DNA of 12,093 nucleotides from Eubacteriales bacterium (GCA_030529125.1 JAUMXP010000022.1:1-12093), one strand, 5' to 3'; counted from the first letter of the stretch, positions 1 through 7,515 are shown. Program-made: numbers and translations. Notes: generated by a model from the letters alone, not told the origin.

Positions 1-560
1 CTATTGAGAGCGAAAACGGAAAGTATTGTTATGTGCCACTTACATACAAGGTGACACTTGGTGAGATTGTTGATTTACTGGAGGGATTTAAGGCTCAGCC
101 TGAAACACTGCTTATTTCATCAATCCCTGATAATAGCTTTGCAAAAAAACTGTATAGTCTTTATCTGTCATATTTGCCGACAGATAAATTTAAATTTGGG
201 CTTAAGATGAACTGTGATGACAGAGGTTCTTTCACTGAACTGATAAAGACTGTTGATTGTGGTCAGTTCTCGGTTAACATTTCAAAACCTGGAATAACAA
301 AAGGTCAGCACTGGCATAATTCAAAGTGGGAGTTCTTTATAGTTGTTGCAGGTAGAGCTTTGATTGAAGAGCGTAATATCTATACTGATGAGAAAGTTTC
401 TTTCGAAGTAAGTGGCGATAAGATAGAGGCTATCCATATGGTTCCGGGTTGGACACATAATATCATCAACTTATCTGATACAGAGAACCTGGTTACTGTT
501 ATGTGGGCGAATGAACAATTTGACCCTAACCATCCTGATACATTCTTTGACCCTGTATAA
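1..560 (+). CDS. capF: CapF/WbjC-type UDP-sugar reductase/epimerase, C-terminal part (5' truncated)
   Basis: This gene enters from the left edge; the first full codon is at base 3 and the stop is at 558-560, giving about 185 visible residues. The GTG at 33 is an internal valine, because the frame stays open to the edge. The visible part is the end of the SDR reductase domain followed by a cupin domain. The cupin shows an HWH pair (bases 309-317), a Glu at 330-332, the conserved SGDK segment, and a PGWTHNI stretch with a further His at 456-458. The last segment, VTVMWANEQFDPNHPDT, is typical of CapF. In the family, the cupin epimerises C3 and the N-terminal domain reduces C4 of a UDP-4-keto-6-deoxy-amino sugar on the cytoplasmic route to UDP-N-acetyl-L-fucosamine for capsule or O-antigen. 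Partner genes (CapE- and CapG-like) are expected to the left but are not visible. All apparent metal ligands are present, so this end looks intact. The exact sugar product is inferred from the family. Confidence 0.85.
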   Translation, partial: IESENGKYCYVPLTYKVTLGEIVDLLEGFKAQPETLLISSIPDNSFAKKLYSLYLSYLPTDKFKFGLKMNCDDRGSFTELIKTVDCGQFSVNISKPGITKGQHWHNSKWEFFIVVAGRALIEERNIYTDEKVSFEVSGDKIEAIHMVPGWTHNIINLSDTENLVTVMWANEQFDPNHPDTFFDPV

Positions 561-565
561 AAAAT

Positions 566-599
566 AAAACCGATTCAAGTTTCCTTGAATCGGTTTTTT
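566..599. terminator. Bidirectional rho-independent terminator between convergent genes
   Basis: A perfect 10-bp stem (570-579 with 584-593) closes a 4-base loop. It is followed by six T on the + strand, and it is preceded by an A-rich stretch (561-569) that becomes a U-rich tail on the - strand. The loop reads GAAA on the - strand. It can therefore end both the capF transcript and the convergent phosphatase-like transcript, whose stop lies about 20 bases away. Confidence 0.92.
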
Positions 600-612
600 G
601 TTTGTTAATTAT

Positions 613-2688
613 TTACTGTGTATACATCTTGAAGGTTTCGGCGCTGAATGTCTTGGTTCGTTTATCCTGTGTGAGTTCGAACTCTTCGCTTGAAATCTCA
701 GGGAAGACAAATTTAAGTGATAAAATATTGTCGTCCTTGATTAGCGGATTAGGTACCGTGAAGTTAAGACCTTCGTTTTTGAGTGATTTGGTTATACGCT
801 GTGAGTAAATCGGCTTTTCGTTAGCGTAGATAATTACCTGTGTGTATTTATCAACAGAGCCTACACCCATGAAAACGTGAATATCTTCAGCGTCATCAGG
901 AATGCTGGAGATAGGAATAACCATCTCAGACTGAGGACCGGCAAGATATGTTTTCCAGCCGTCTGTAGAAGAGAAGCCTTCTGTACAATACATATTGGCT
1001 GTGGCATCCATCGCAAATGTCAGCGAAGTGCCGAGCTTGTATTTGCTTACTGATGTTGACGAATAGTAGTTGTCTACAAGAAGCATTTTTTCGGCATCAG
1101 CAGCACTTGATTCAGTGCTATAATGCTCGATTCTTGTGTTTGAGTTATCGCCTGTATTGTAGTAGTAATCACGTGTGCGCTCGGTTTTTTCATCCATATC
1201 AAAGATTGAAACGCCTGTACCATATGTTGAGTAATTTTTGGTAACAGTTGATGCAAGAGTAGGGGCAAGGTCGAACAGTGAAACCGGTGCATCGCTCTTC
1301 TCAAAGCCTTCTGTTACACCCTTTTCTTTAATCAGCATAAGAGGGTTCTGGTGCAGATCTTTGTTGCCTGAGCTTGCTGTAATAATAATAGTAGCGTTCT
1401 CGTAAGCGCCGCTTTGCTTAAGGTCTTCGATCATAGAGAATAGACAGTTGAAACTGCCATAAATCTGGTCGTTGAGGCTAGAGCCGTTGATACTTTTGAT
1501 TGTGCTACGTGTCAGTACATAAGGTTTACTTGCACCGTTTAAGTTATATACTCGTAGAGATTTTTTGTAATCATCTGTGTAGGTGAAGCCCTGTGATCTG
1601 ACGTAGTCAGAGTAGAACTGAGCATCATTCACAGAATATGCGTTTTTAGATTTGTACGTAGAGATGGTGTCGAGATCCATCCATAAGTACTCTTTAAGGT
1701 AATGAGGTGCGTAGGTGTATGCTGCGTATTTGTACATAGTACCTGCCATAGTTGTATACGCACCTGATGTATCCATATAGTCAACTATGTTGTCTAAATC
1801 TTCAGTAGCATCAACACCGACGTATGCGGTTTTAGCAAAAATACGGGTGTCAACACCTTTGTCATGAAGCAGTTTATATACTGAGTTGTTCCAGCTGGAG
1901 TCAATATATTCAGAGTACTGCTTGTCTTTAGTGTATGCTTCACCGGTGAGTGCTGATGGAAGTGCAACAGCGGTATCTGAGCCTGTTGCCAAAGTATTGC
2001 TGTATTCGGTGAAACCGCTCAGACGTTCTTTGTAGTCAGGGAAGTCTTTTTTAACTTTATCAAAGTACTCGTCATCGAAAGAGTCAAGTAAGAAAACAAT
2101 AGTGTTTTCGTCTTCACTGAGCTCGTAGATACCGTCTCTGGTTACCTCATAGGTGATTTTGTGGAGGTTGTTGCTATTCTGCAGTAAAGTAGCACCAAGG
2201 ATGATAGCTTGCACAACTACCAGCAAAAGTGAAGAGAAAATAAGAATTTTCCTCCACTGCTCGCGGAATACCATCCAGAAAGCAAACGGCATCGCAATAC
2301 ACGCAGCCCAGACGGCTGAGTTGATAGCGCCATAGGTTGTGTAGTCTTTCCACGCGATTTCACTACCGTCGAGTACGCTCGAGCCGTAATCGGTGTTTAA
2401 GAAGTTACCTTGCAAAAACAGTCCCAGAGCTATAGCGAACACTAGACAACAAAGACCAGTGTGAATTACCTTCTTCGGTAATGAGGTTATAAGTAGCATC
2501 AGTGCAAAAACGACTACCGAGGAAACAAGCGCTACAATAAGCGTAGACTGAAAGTCAAACCATAAAACATCTTTGTTTTCTATATAGAGTTTAAGTGGTG
2601 CATACAGCACAAAAGTAAATACAAAAAATAAACTTACGCAGGCACCGAGTAGCAGCCTGTGTTTCAGAGTTTCTTTATTGTTTTCCAT
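613..2688 (-). CDS. Membrane-anchored alkaline-phosphatase/sulfatase-superfamily protein with degenerate metal site
   Basis: I choose the ATG at 2688 (691 aa) over the one at 2712. It has an AAGGA Shine-Dalgarno about 8 bases upstream, whereas the 2712 ATG has none and lies close to the predicted transcription start. Five hydrophobic segments (about residues 11-30, 47-70, 75-94, 120-140 and 148-169) precede an extracytoplasmic domain, a layout like lipoteichoic acid synthases and EptA/MCR phosphoethanolamine transferases. The domain begins with IVFLLDSFDD (metal-binding acid near D202). TGSDTAVALPS places T239 where EptA-type enzymes have the nucleophilic Thr in a TAxxxP motif. HQNPLMLIK (446-454) and SLFDLAPTLAS (470-480) also fit the superfamily. 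The usual Asp-His metal pair is replaced by S439-S440 in TASSGNKD. Residues about 535-690 form an extra C-terminal region that I do not recognise. It is a single-gene transcript beside a polysaccharide locus, so a role in decorating surface polymer is plausible but inferred. It may be inactive. Confidence 0.75.
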   Translation of the reverse strand: MENNKETLKHRLLLGACVSLFFVFTFVLYAPLKLYIENKDVLWFDFQSTLIVALVSSVVVFALMLLITSLPKKVIHTGLCCLVFAIALGLFLQGNFLNTDYGSSVLDGSEIAWKDYTTYGAINSAVWAACIAMPFAFWMVFREQWRKILIFSSLLLVVVQAIILGATLLQNSNNLHKITYEVTRDGIYELSEDENTIVFLLDSFDDEYFDKVKKDFPDYKERLSGFTEYSNTLATGSDTAVALPSALTGEAYTKDKQYSEYIDSSWNNSVYKLLHDKGVDTRIFAKTAYVGVDATEDLDNIVDYMDTSGAYTTMAGTMYKYAAYTYAPHYLKEYLWMDLDTISTYKSKNAYSVNDAQFYSDYVRSQGFTYTDDYKKSLRVYNLNGASKPYVLTRSTIKSINGSSLNDQIYGSFNCLFSMIEDLKQSGAYENATIIITASSGNKDLHQNPLMLIKEKGVTEGFEKSDAPVSLFDLAPTLASTVTKNYSTYGTGVSIFDMDEKTERTRDYYYNTGDNSNTRIEHYSTESSAADAEKMLLVDNYYSSTSVSKYKLGTSLTFAMDATANMYCTEGFSSTDGWKTYLAGPQSEMVIPISSIPDDAEDIHVFMGVGSVDKYTQVIIYANEKPIYSQRITKSLKNEGLNFTVPNPLIKDDNILSLKFVFPEISSEEFELTQDKRTKTFSAETFKMYTQ

Positions 2689-2692
2689 TTCT

Positions 2693-2700
2693 TTTTCCTT
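2693..2700 (-). promoter_or_regulatory. Shine-Dalgarno deciding the phosphatase-like gene start
   Basis: On the - strand an AAGGAAAA run ends a few bases before the ATG at 2688. The in-frame ATG 24 bases further upstream has no purine-rich site before it. This supports a start at 2688. Confidence 0.6.
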
Positions 2701-2734
2701 ATTACTAAACATTGAGTTTTTCTAATACCTATAT

Positions 2735-2763
2735 ATAATACTAAAAAAGTAAAAAATAGTCAA
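2735..2763 (-). promoter_or_regulatory. Sigma-A promoter for the phosphatase-like gene
   Basis: On the - strand, TTGACT (2763-2758) is followed after exactly 17 bases by TATTAT (2740-2735). This matches the housekeeping consensus at five of six bases in each box. The predicted start near 2728 leaves a leader of about 40 bases before the ATG at 2688. Confidence 0.75.
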
Positions 2764-2781
2764 TAATAGTCGCACAAACTT

Positions 2782-2795
2782 CACAAGATGTTGTG
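2782..2795. repeat. Short inverted repeat between divergent promoters
   Basis: CACAA and TTGTG flank a 4-base centre (GATG). The repeat lies between the -35 boxes of the two divergent promoters, where a shared regulator could bind. Each arm is only 5 bases, so chance is possible. Confidence 0.3.
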
Positions 2796-2822
2796 GTGTT
2801 TACTTGTACTGTGCCACTATAT

Positions 2823-2851
2823 TTGACTTTTAGTTTCTATTGGGGTAAAAT
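2823..2851 (+). promoter_or_regulatory. Sigma-A promoter for the FHA-SEDS/PBP operon
   Basis: TTGACT (2823-2828), a 17-base spacer, then TAAAAT (2846-2851). A second, perfect TATAAT lies at 2859-2864 but has no convincing -35 at the right distance. The predicted start is near 2858, or a little further downstream if the second box is used. This leaves a leader of about 30-40 bases. Confidence 0.65.
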
Positions 2852-2885
2852 CATTATGTATAATTATTCCTATTTTTATTAAAAC

Positions 2886-2893
2886 GGAGGTGA
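2886..2893 (+). promoter_or_regulatory. Strong ribosome binding site deciding the FHA-SEDS start
   Basis: GGAGGTGA ends 5 bases before the ATG at 2899. An in-frame GTG at 2890 lies inside this site and so cannot be the start. Confidence 0.85.
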
Positions 2894-2898
2894 CAGTA

Positions 2899-4587
2899 AT
2901 GGAATTCCAGGCTTTTCTTGATATAGCTGTAGTAGCCTTGAGATTTTTGCTGCCTGTGTATGCGGTGGTTATCATTTATCAGTGCTTTGCATCTATGCGA
3001 CGCCACAGAAGACCGGAGAAACCTCTTGTCACTTTGCAAACAGATAACAATATGCAAATACCGGTGCTTTTCTGGGAGAACTCGATAGGCAGAAGCAAAG
3101 GTAGTGATATATGCATTGCTGACCCTGCAGTATCTAGGGATCATTGTGTGTTGCTCAGACGACAGGAAGGCTGGCTTATCTCGGACATTGGCTCCAAAGG
3201 TGGTACTTATGTCAACGGGAAGAGAATCAAAGATAGAACTCAGGTTCTGATTGATGATGAAATAAGCATTGGCTCTACTACGCTGACTCTAAAACGCGGT
3301 GACGAATATCAGGAGAAGATAAAGCCGTCATGGTTTTTCTCTAAAGCATCAAAGAAAGGTAGTCTGCAACCATACAAGCTGATGCTGTTAGTATCATTTT
3401 TCCATCTGTTTATGACGGTGGAAGCTTGCTTCACTAATTTTGTACAGGACTTTGAACCATTCATTATTTTTATTTGTCTTGAGCTTTTGTTGTGGGGATT
3501 TTTCCTAGTATCAACTGTTGTGCTCAATCGAATAAACTTTGAATTGGAGGCACTGGCATCGTTTCTGACGGGTATAGGTGTTATACTTCTTGTCAGACAG
3601 GAGATGCGCTCTGCGTATGTTCAGCTTATTGCGGCAGCGATAGGTATGGTGCTGTTCTGCTTATTGGTTAAGTTTATCGAAAACCCTGACCGAGTTAATT
3701 CATGGCGTATGGTTATTATGATTGCGTCGCTTGGCTTATTATTGATTAACCTTGTTTTTGGTAGAGTTCAGTATGGTGCAGCCAACTGGATTAACATAGG
3801 TGGAATCTCAGTACAGCCGTCAGAATTTGTAAAGATAGCTTATATCTTTGTTGGCGCGGCTGCTCTGGATAAATTGCAGACAAAACGAAACTTTATTGAA
3901 TTTATCGTATTCTCAGCTATGTGTGTAGGCGCACTTGCGATTATGAGCGACTTTGGTACAGCTCTGATATTCTTTGCAACCTTCTTACTCATAGCATTTA
4001 TGCGTTCAGGCGATTTCAAGACTATTATGCTTGCATTGGCAGCTCTTGTGTTTGCAGGCGTAATTGTTCTTAATTTCATGCCGTATGTATTGGATAGATT
4101 CGCAGCATGGGGACATGTGTGGGAGTATACAGATACATTAAGCTATCAGCAGGCTCATGTTCTTACCTATATAGCATCAGGCGGTTTGTGTGGTGTAGGT
4201 GTAGGTAATGGCTACCTAAAATATATAGGTGCGTCTGAGAGTGACTTGGTGTTTGGTCTGGTTAGTGAGGAAATGGGAGTTATCGTTGCGTTTGCGATAG
4301 CATTCGCTATTGTTGCACTTGCGTTTTATGCTCGTGCTATCACTACACGTAGTCGCAGTTCCTTCTACTCGATTTCTGCGTGCTGTGCTGCAGGCTTGAT
4401 GGTTATTCAGGCTTCACTCAATATCTTAGGTGCTACGGATATTCTGCCACTTACAGGTGTAACTTTACCATTTATCAGCGCAGGTGGTTCATCGATGATT
4501 TCTTGTTGGGGATTGCTAGCGTTTATTAAAGCAGCAGATGAGAGAACCTACGCTGCAAAAAGACTGAAGAAACATAAAGAAGTATAA
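2899..4587 (+). CDS. FHA-domain SEDS glycan polymerase (RodA/FtsW/SpoVE family)
   Basis: This 562-aa membrane protein appears to join a phosphopeptide reader to a peptidoglycan polymerase. An N-terminal helix (about 11-30) is followed by a basic stretch (MRRHRRPEK), which places the next domain in the cytoplasm. Residues about 55-135 are an FHA domain, with G64-R65, the S79-R-D-H82 motif, and N106-G107 after SKGGTYV. All core phosphothreonine-binding positions are kept. The SEDS core runs from about 159 to 546 as many helices. It includes ANWINIGGISVQPSEFVKI (295-313), SDFGTALIF (350-358), GGLCGVGVGNG (428-438), SESDLVFGLVSEEMG (446-460) and LPLTGVTLPFISAGGSS (516-532). D449 aligns with the catalytic Asp of RodA (HTDFIF motif). 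SEDS proteins polymerise lipid II into glycan strands and need a partner transpeptidase, which is the next gene, 43 bases downstream. The fusion implies control by a Ser/Thr kinase, which is not in this window. RodA, FtsW and SpoVE assignments cannot be separated from sequence alone, so no symbol is given. Confidence 0.9.
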   Translation: MEFQAFLDIAVVALRFLLPVYAVVIIYQCFASMRRHRRPEKPLVTLQTDNNMQIPVLFWENSIGRSKGSDICIADPAVSRDHCVLLRRQEGWLISDIGSKGGTYVNGKRIKDRTQVLIDDEISIGSTTLTLKRGDEYQEKIKPSWFFSKASKKGSLQPYKLMLLVSFFHLFMTVEACFTNFVQDFEPFIIFICLELLLWGFFLVSTVVLNRINFELEALASFLTGIGVILLVRQEMRSAYVQLIAAAIGMVLFCLLVKFIENPDRVNSWRMVIMIASLGLLLINLVFGRVQYGAANWINIGGISVQPSEFVKIAYIFVGAAALDKLQTKRNFIEFIVFSAMCVGALAIMSDFGTALIFFATFLLIAFMRSGDFKTIMLALAALVFAGVIVLNFMPYVLDRFAAWGHVWEYTDTLSYQQAHVLTYIASGGLCGVGVGNGYLKYIGASESDLVFGLVSEEMGVIVAFAIAFAIVALAFYARAITTRSRSSFYSISACCAAGLMVIQASLNILGATDILPLTGVTLPFISAGGSSMISCWGLLAFIKAADERTYAAKRLKKHKEV

Positions 4588-4630
4588 TAGTGTATATTTC
4601 ATTTATTTGCTCTAGAGAGGAGATGAACGC

Positions 4631-6016
4631 ATGAAGAGAATTATGAGTAGAAGTATGATAGTGCTCATAGTTACGCTTGCTTTTGTAGCGGGCCTTTGTC
4701 TGCTTGCGTTTCGAGTGGTAACTGAGAACGAAGAATGGGCACAAAAACCGTTTAATAGCCACATTTCTGACAGCAACGGACTTGCTCAGGCTGGAGATAT
4801 TCTTGACAGAAACGGTACAGTGCTCGCTCATACTGACTCAGATGGTGATCGTATATATCATGATGATGAGGCAACCAGAAAAGCACTTTTGCATGTAGTT
4901 GGTGATAACTCATACAACATATCTACTGCAGTGCAGAGCATGTACAGAAGTGAGCTGTCAGGATATTCGTTTGCTCTTGGTCTTGGATTGCCGGATTCAC
5001 TAAAATCGAAAAACGATATTACGCTTACAGTTGATGCAGATGCGTGCAAAGCAGCGTATGAAGCGTTCAACGGCAAAAAAGGTGCTTGTGTGGTTTATAA
5101 CTACAAGACAGGCGAGGTGCTGTGTAGAGTCAGCACACCTACCTATGACCCTCAGAATCCGCCTGAGATTACTGAAGATAACATAGAAAAATATGATGGT
5201 GTTTATCTTGATAACGTTATGTCATCATCATACACACCGGGTTCTATTTTCAAGATAATTACAGCCGCTGCGGCTATTGATAATATCCCTGATATTTATG
5301 AGCAAACTTTTGAGTGTACAGGCGCATATGATATAGACGGCTTGAAAATCACTTGCGAAAGCGCTCACGGAAACATTGACTTTGAGACTGCTTTCTCGCA
5401 TTCATGTAACGTAGCCTTTGCTATAATGGCTGTAGAAGTCGGCGAAGAAAAGATGACAGAAACAGCAACAGCTATGGGCTTTAATCAGGATTTTGAAGTC
5501 AGTGGCACAACACTAGCAAAAAGCGTGTACAGCCTTGAAAATGCGCTGGGTGATAACCAGCTTGCATGGTCAGGTATAGGTCAGTTTGAAGACCTTGCAA
5601 ACCCGATGCACATGGCTATGATGTGCGGTGCTATCGCTAATGATGGCGTTCCTGTTATTCCGTATGTGTTAAACTCCGACACTTCGTTCTTGCAGGATAT
5701 CGGCGTGACATCAGCAAGCGAAGGGGAACGAATGCTCAGCGAAAAAACAGCGAAGAAGGTTCAGGACCTTATGCGTGCTACTGCTGATTATTACTATAAT
5801 GTAAGAGGCATTACCATGGGAGGACTCAACTTCTGTGCTAAAACCGGTACTGCCGAAGTCGGAGATCACAAAGAACCTAACGCTTGGTTTATAGGCTATA
5901 CTGAAGACGAGAAGCATCCGTATGCTTTTGCGGTTGTAGTAGAAGAAGGCGGATATGGTATTTCTGCTGCAACACCTGTTGCACAAGCGGCGATTGCAGC
6001 CCTTACTAATAAATAA
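4631..6016 (+). CDS. PbpA-like monofunctional penicillin-binding transpeptidase
   Basis: This is a 461-aa bitopic protein that crosslinks peptidoglycan outside the membrane. A signal anchor covers about 9-30. A short N-terminal domain contains AGDILDRNGTVLA (54-66), the class B 'RGxIxDRNG' motif with its Arg replaced by Ala. The transpeptidase domain (about 130-461) has all three penicillin-binding motifs: S205-IF-K208 in YTPGSIFK, S258-C-N260, and K404-T-G406 in AKTGTAEVG. These are the acyl-serine, the SxN motif and the KTG strand. The length and the STPTYDP segment resemble actinobacterial PbpA and the SpoVD/FtsI families. It lacks the PASTA tails of SpoVD or PBP2x and the large pedestal of PBP2. 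An AGGAG site sits 8 bases before the ATG at 4631. The gene follows the SEDS gene by 43 bases with no terminator between, so the two are probably co-transcribed as a polymerase/transpeptidase pair. Whether they serve elongation, division or sporulation is unresolved. Confidence 0.9.
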   Translation: MKRIMSRSMIVLIVTLAFVAGLCLLAFRVVTENEEWAQKPFNSHISDSNGLAQAGDILDRNGTVLAHTDSDGDRIYHDDEATRKALLHVVGDNSYNISTAVQSMYRSELSGYSFALGLGLPDSLKSKNDITLTVDADACKAAYEAFNGKKGACVVYNYKTGEVLCRVSTPTYDPQNPPEITEDNIEKYDGVYLDNVMSSSYTPGSIFKIITAAAAIDNIPDIYEQTFECTGAYDIDGLKITCESAHGNIDFETAFSHSCNVAFAIMAVEVGEEKMTETATAMGFNQDFEVSGTTLAKSVYSLENALGDNQLAWSGIGQFEDLANPMHMAMMCGAIANDGVPVIPYVLNSDTSFLQDIGVTSASEGERMLSEKTAKKVQDLMRATADYYYNVRGITMGGLNFCAKTGTAEVGDHKEPNAWFIGYTEDEKHPYAFAVVVEEGGYGISAATPVAQAAIAALTNK

Positions 6017-6025
6017 TAGTAAAAT

Positions 6026-6060
6026 AAAAAAGACCTGATGAAAATCAGGTCTTTTTGTTT
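6026..6060. terminator. Bidirectional terminator between PBP gene and trkH
   Basis: A 9-bp stem (6031-6039 with 6044-6052) closes a GAAA loop. A T-rich tail follows on the + strand and an A-run (6026-6030) precedes it, serving the - strand. It ends the FHA-SEDS/PBP operon and the convergent trkA-trkH operon. The trkH stop is about 10 bases beyond. Confidence 0.92.
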
Positions 6061-6068
6061 TGTAAGTT

Positions 6069-7511
6069 TTAGTTTTTCTTCCATGCTTGAGGAATAAATA
6101 CAAGCAATAGAGGATAAAGTTCCAGTCGTCCTGCAATCATATTGAAGCAGAAAACAATCTTTGCAAAAATAGAAAACTGCGAATAGTTACCTGCACTGCC
6201 AACCATAGAGAAACCAGGACCTGTGTTGTTGATTGTAGCAAGCACGCTGGTAAAGTTAGTTGTAAAGTCAAACCCATCGAATGAGATTAATACAGTGGTT
6301 ATTATTATCAGAAAAACATATATAGTAAGGTATACACTTACAGAACGTGTTGTTTCATGAGATACTTTTTTGCCATCAGCCTTAACTGTGTACACATTAC
6401 GCGGATGAACAATAAGCAAAAATTCCTTTTTTATTTCTTTGCAAAGTATGATAATACGGGAAACCTTGAAGCCGCCACCGGTTGAGCCTGCACAAGCACC
6501 TATACAGGTTAATATTAAGATTAACGCAATAGAGAAGGCCGGCCATGGGTTTGTATCTGTAATGGCATAACCGGTGCTGGAGAGGATAGAAGTAACGTAG
6601 AAGAAACTCTGGTGTATAGCTTCTTTGAATGTATCATAGTAGCTGAGCAGGTTTACTGCTATAGCGATGGTTGAAGCTGCCACAATGCCAAGATATAGCC
6701 AAAGTTCTTCGGATTTTAAAATCTGCTTGAATTTTCTAGTTAGAATCAGGATGTAAATATAGAAATTCACACCGAACAGCATCATAAACACAGCTACCAC
6801 AGTCTGTGCGTATGTATCGAAATGTCCCATCGAGTCGTTGTAGATGGAGAAACCACCTGTACCTGCTGTAGAGAATGAGGCTGTGAGTGAATCAAATATA
6901 TTCATACCACCGCACAACAGGAGTACAAACTCGATAGCGGTCAAGCCAATATATATGCCGTATAAAAGTGCGGCATAGGTTCTAAGCTTCGGCAAGCTTT
7001 TTCCTACTGCCGGGCCTGTAGATTCAGCTTTCATTAAGTTTATAGACTGGTTACCGCCCAGTTTAGGGATAATAGCCAGCAAGAAGACAACAACTCCCAT
7101 ACCACCTAAAAAGTGGCTGAAAGAACGCCAAAACAACATACATTTGTCAAGTGCTTCAATATTAACTAGAATCGTTGCACCTGTTGTAGTAAAGCCGGAT
7201 ATAGTTTCAAAAAAAGCATCTACAAAGCTTGGGATTGATTTTGAAAAGTAAAATGGAAGTGAACCGGCTAATGAAAGTACAATCCAGCTCAGAGCAGTTG
7301 AAGCAAATCCGTCTTTTAGCTGCATGGTTGGATTTTTAGGCTTCCTGATAACAAACAGTAAACCAAAAACCATGAGAGCAAGTCCTATAAGAAGAAAGTA
7401 TATATAACTTGATTCATTGTATATAAGACCTACTATTGTAGACAGCTGCATACAAAAGCCTTCAATAAGCAAAACCCAACCGAGGATATAGCTGATAAGT
7501 CGTATGTTCAT
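6069..7511 (-). CDS. trkH: Trk-type potassium uptake membrane subunit
   Basis: TrkH/KtrB-family proteins form the potassium-conducting pore, built from four helix-loop-helix repeats each with a selectivity loop. All four loops are visible in this 480-aa protein: FTTTGATI around G111, FSTAGTGGFS around G217-G219, LSSTGYAIT around G314, and NNTGPGFSM around G431. The conserved GSTGGGFKVSR (342-352) before the gating region is intact. The length agrees with TrkH, which has two more N-terminal helices than KtrB. Translation begins at the ATG at 7511 with a TGAGGTGA site 4-5 bases upstream, formed by the end of trkA. Only 4 bases separate the trkA stop from this start, so the two are translationally close and made together. 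The partner RCK protein gates the pore. No odd residues were seen in the filters. Confidence 0.95.
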   Translation of the reverse strand: MNIRLISYILGWVLLIEGFCMQLSTIVGLIYNESSYIYFLLIGLALMVFGLLFVIRKPKNPTMQLKDGFASTALSWIVLSLAGSLPFYFSKSIPSFVDAFFETISGFTTTGATILVNIEALDKCMLFWRSFSHFLGGMGVVVFLLAIIPKLGGNQSINLMKAESTGPAVGKSLPKLRTYAALLYGIYIGLTAIEFVLLLCGGMNIFDSLTASFSTAGTGGFSIYNDSMGHFDTYAQTVVAVFMMLFGVNFYIYILILTRKFKQILKSEELWLYLGIVAASTIAIAVNLLSYYDTFKEAIHQSFFYVTSILSSTGYAITDTNPWPAFSIALILILTCIGACAGSTGGGFKVSRIIILCKEIKKEFLLIVHPRNVYTVKADGKKVSHETTRSVSVYLTIYVFLIIITTVLISFDGFDFTTNFTSVLATINNTGPGFSMVGSAGNYSQFSIFAKIVFCFNMIAGRLELYPLLLVFIPQAWKKN

Positions 7512-7515
7512 TTGA

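Noticed and set aside
602..808. Small + strand frames inside the phosphatase-like gene (602-808, 1017-1244, 2153-2335)
   Set aside because: They lie opposite a long intact gene, lack ribosome binding sites and show no known protein features.
2755..2771. Direct repeat AATAGTC around the -35 of the phosphatase-like gene
   Set aside because: Two copies of a 7-base AT-rich word spaced 10 bases apart are easily produced by chance in this AT-rich stretch.
5711..6136. A 141-codon open frame on the minus strand across the end of the PBP gene and the trkH end
   Set aside because: It overlaps two well-supported genes and the terminator hairpin, has no ribosome binding site and no recognisable protein pattern.
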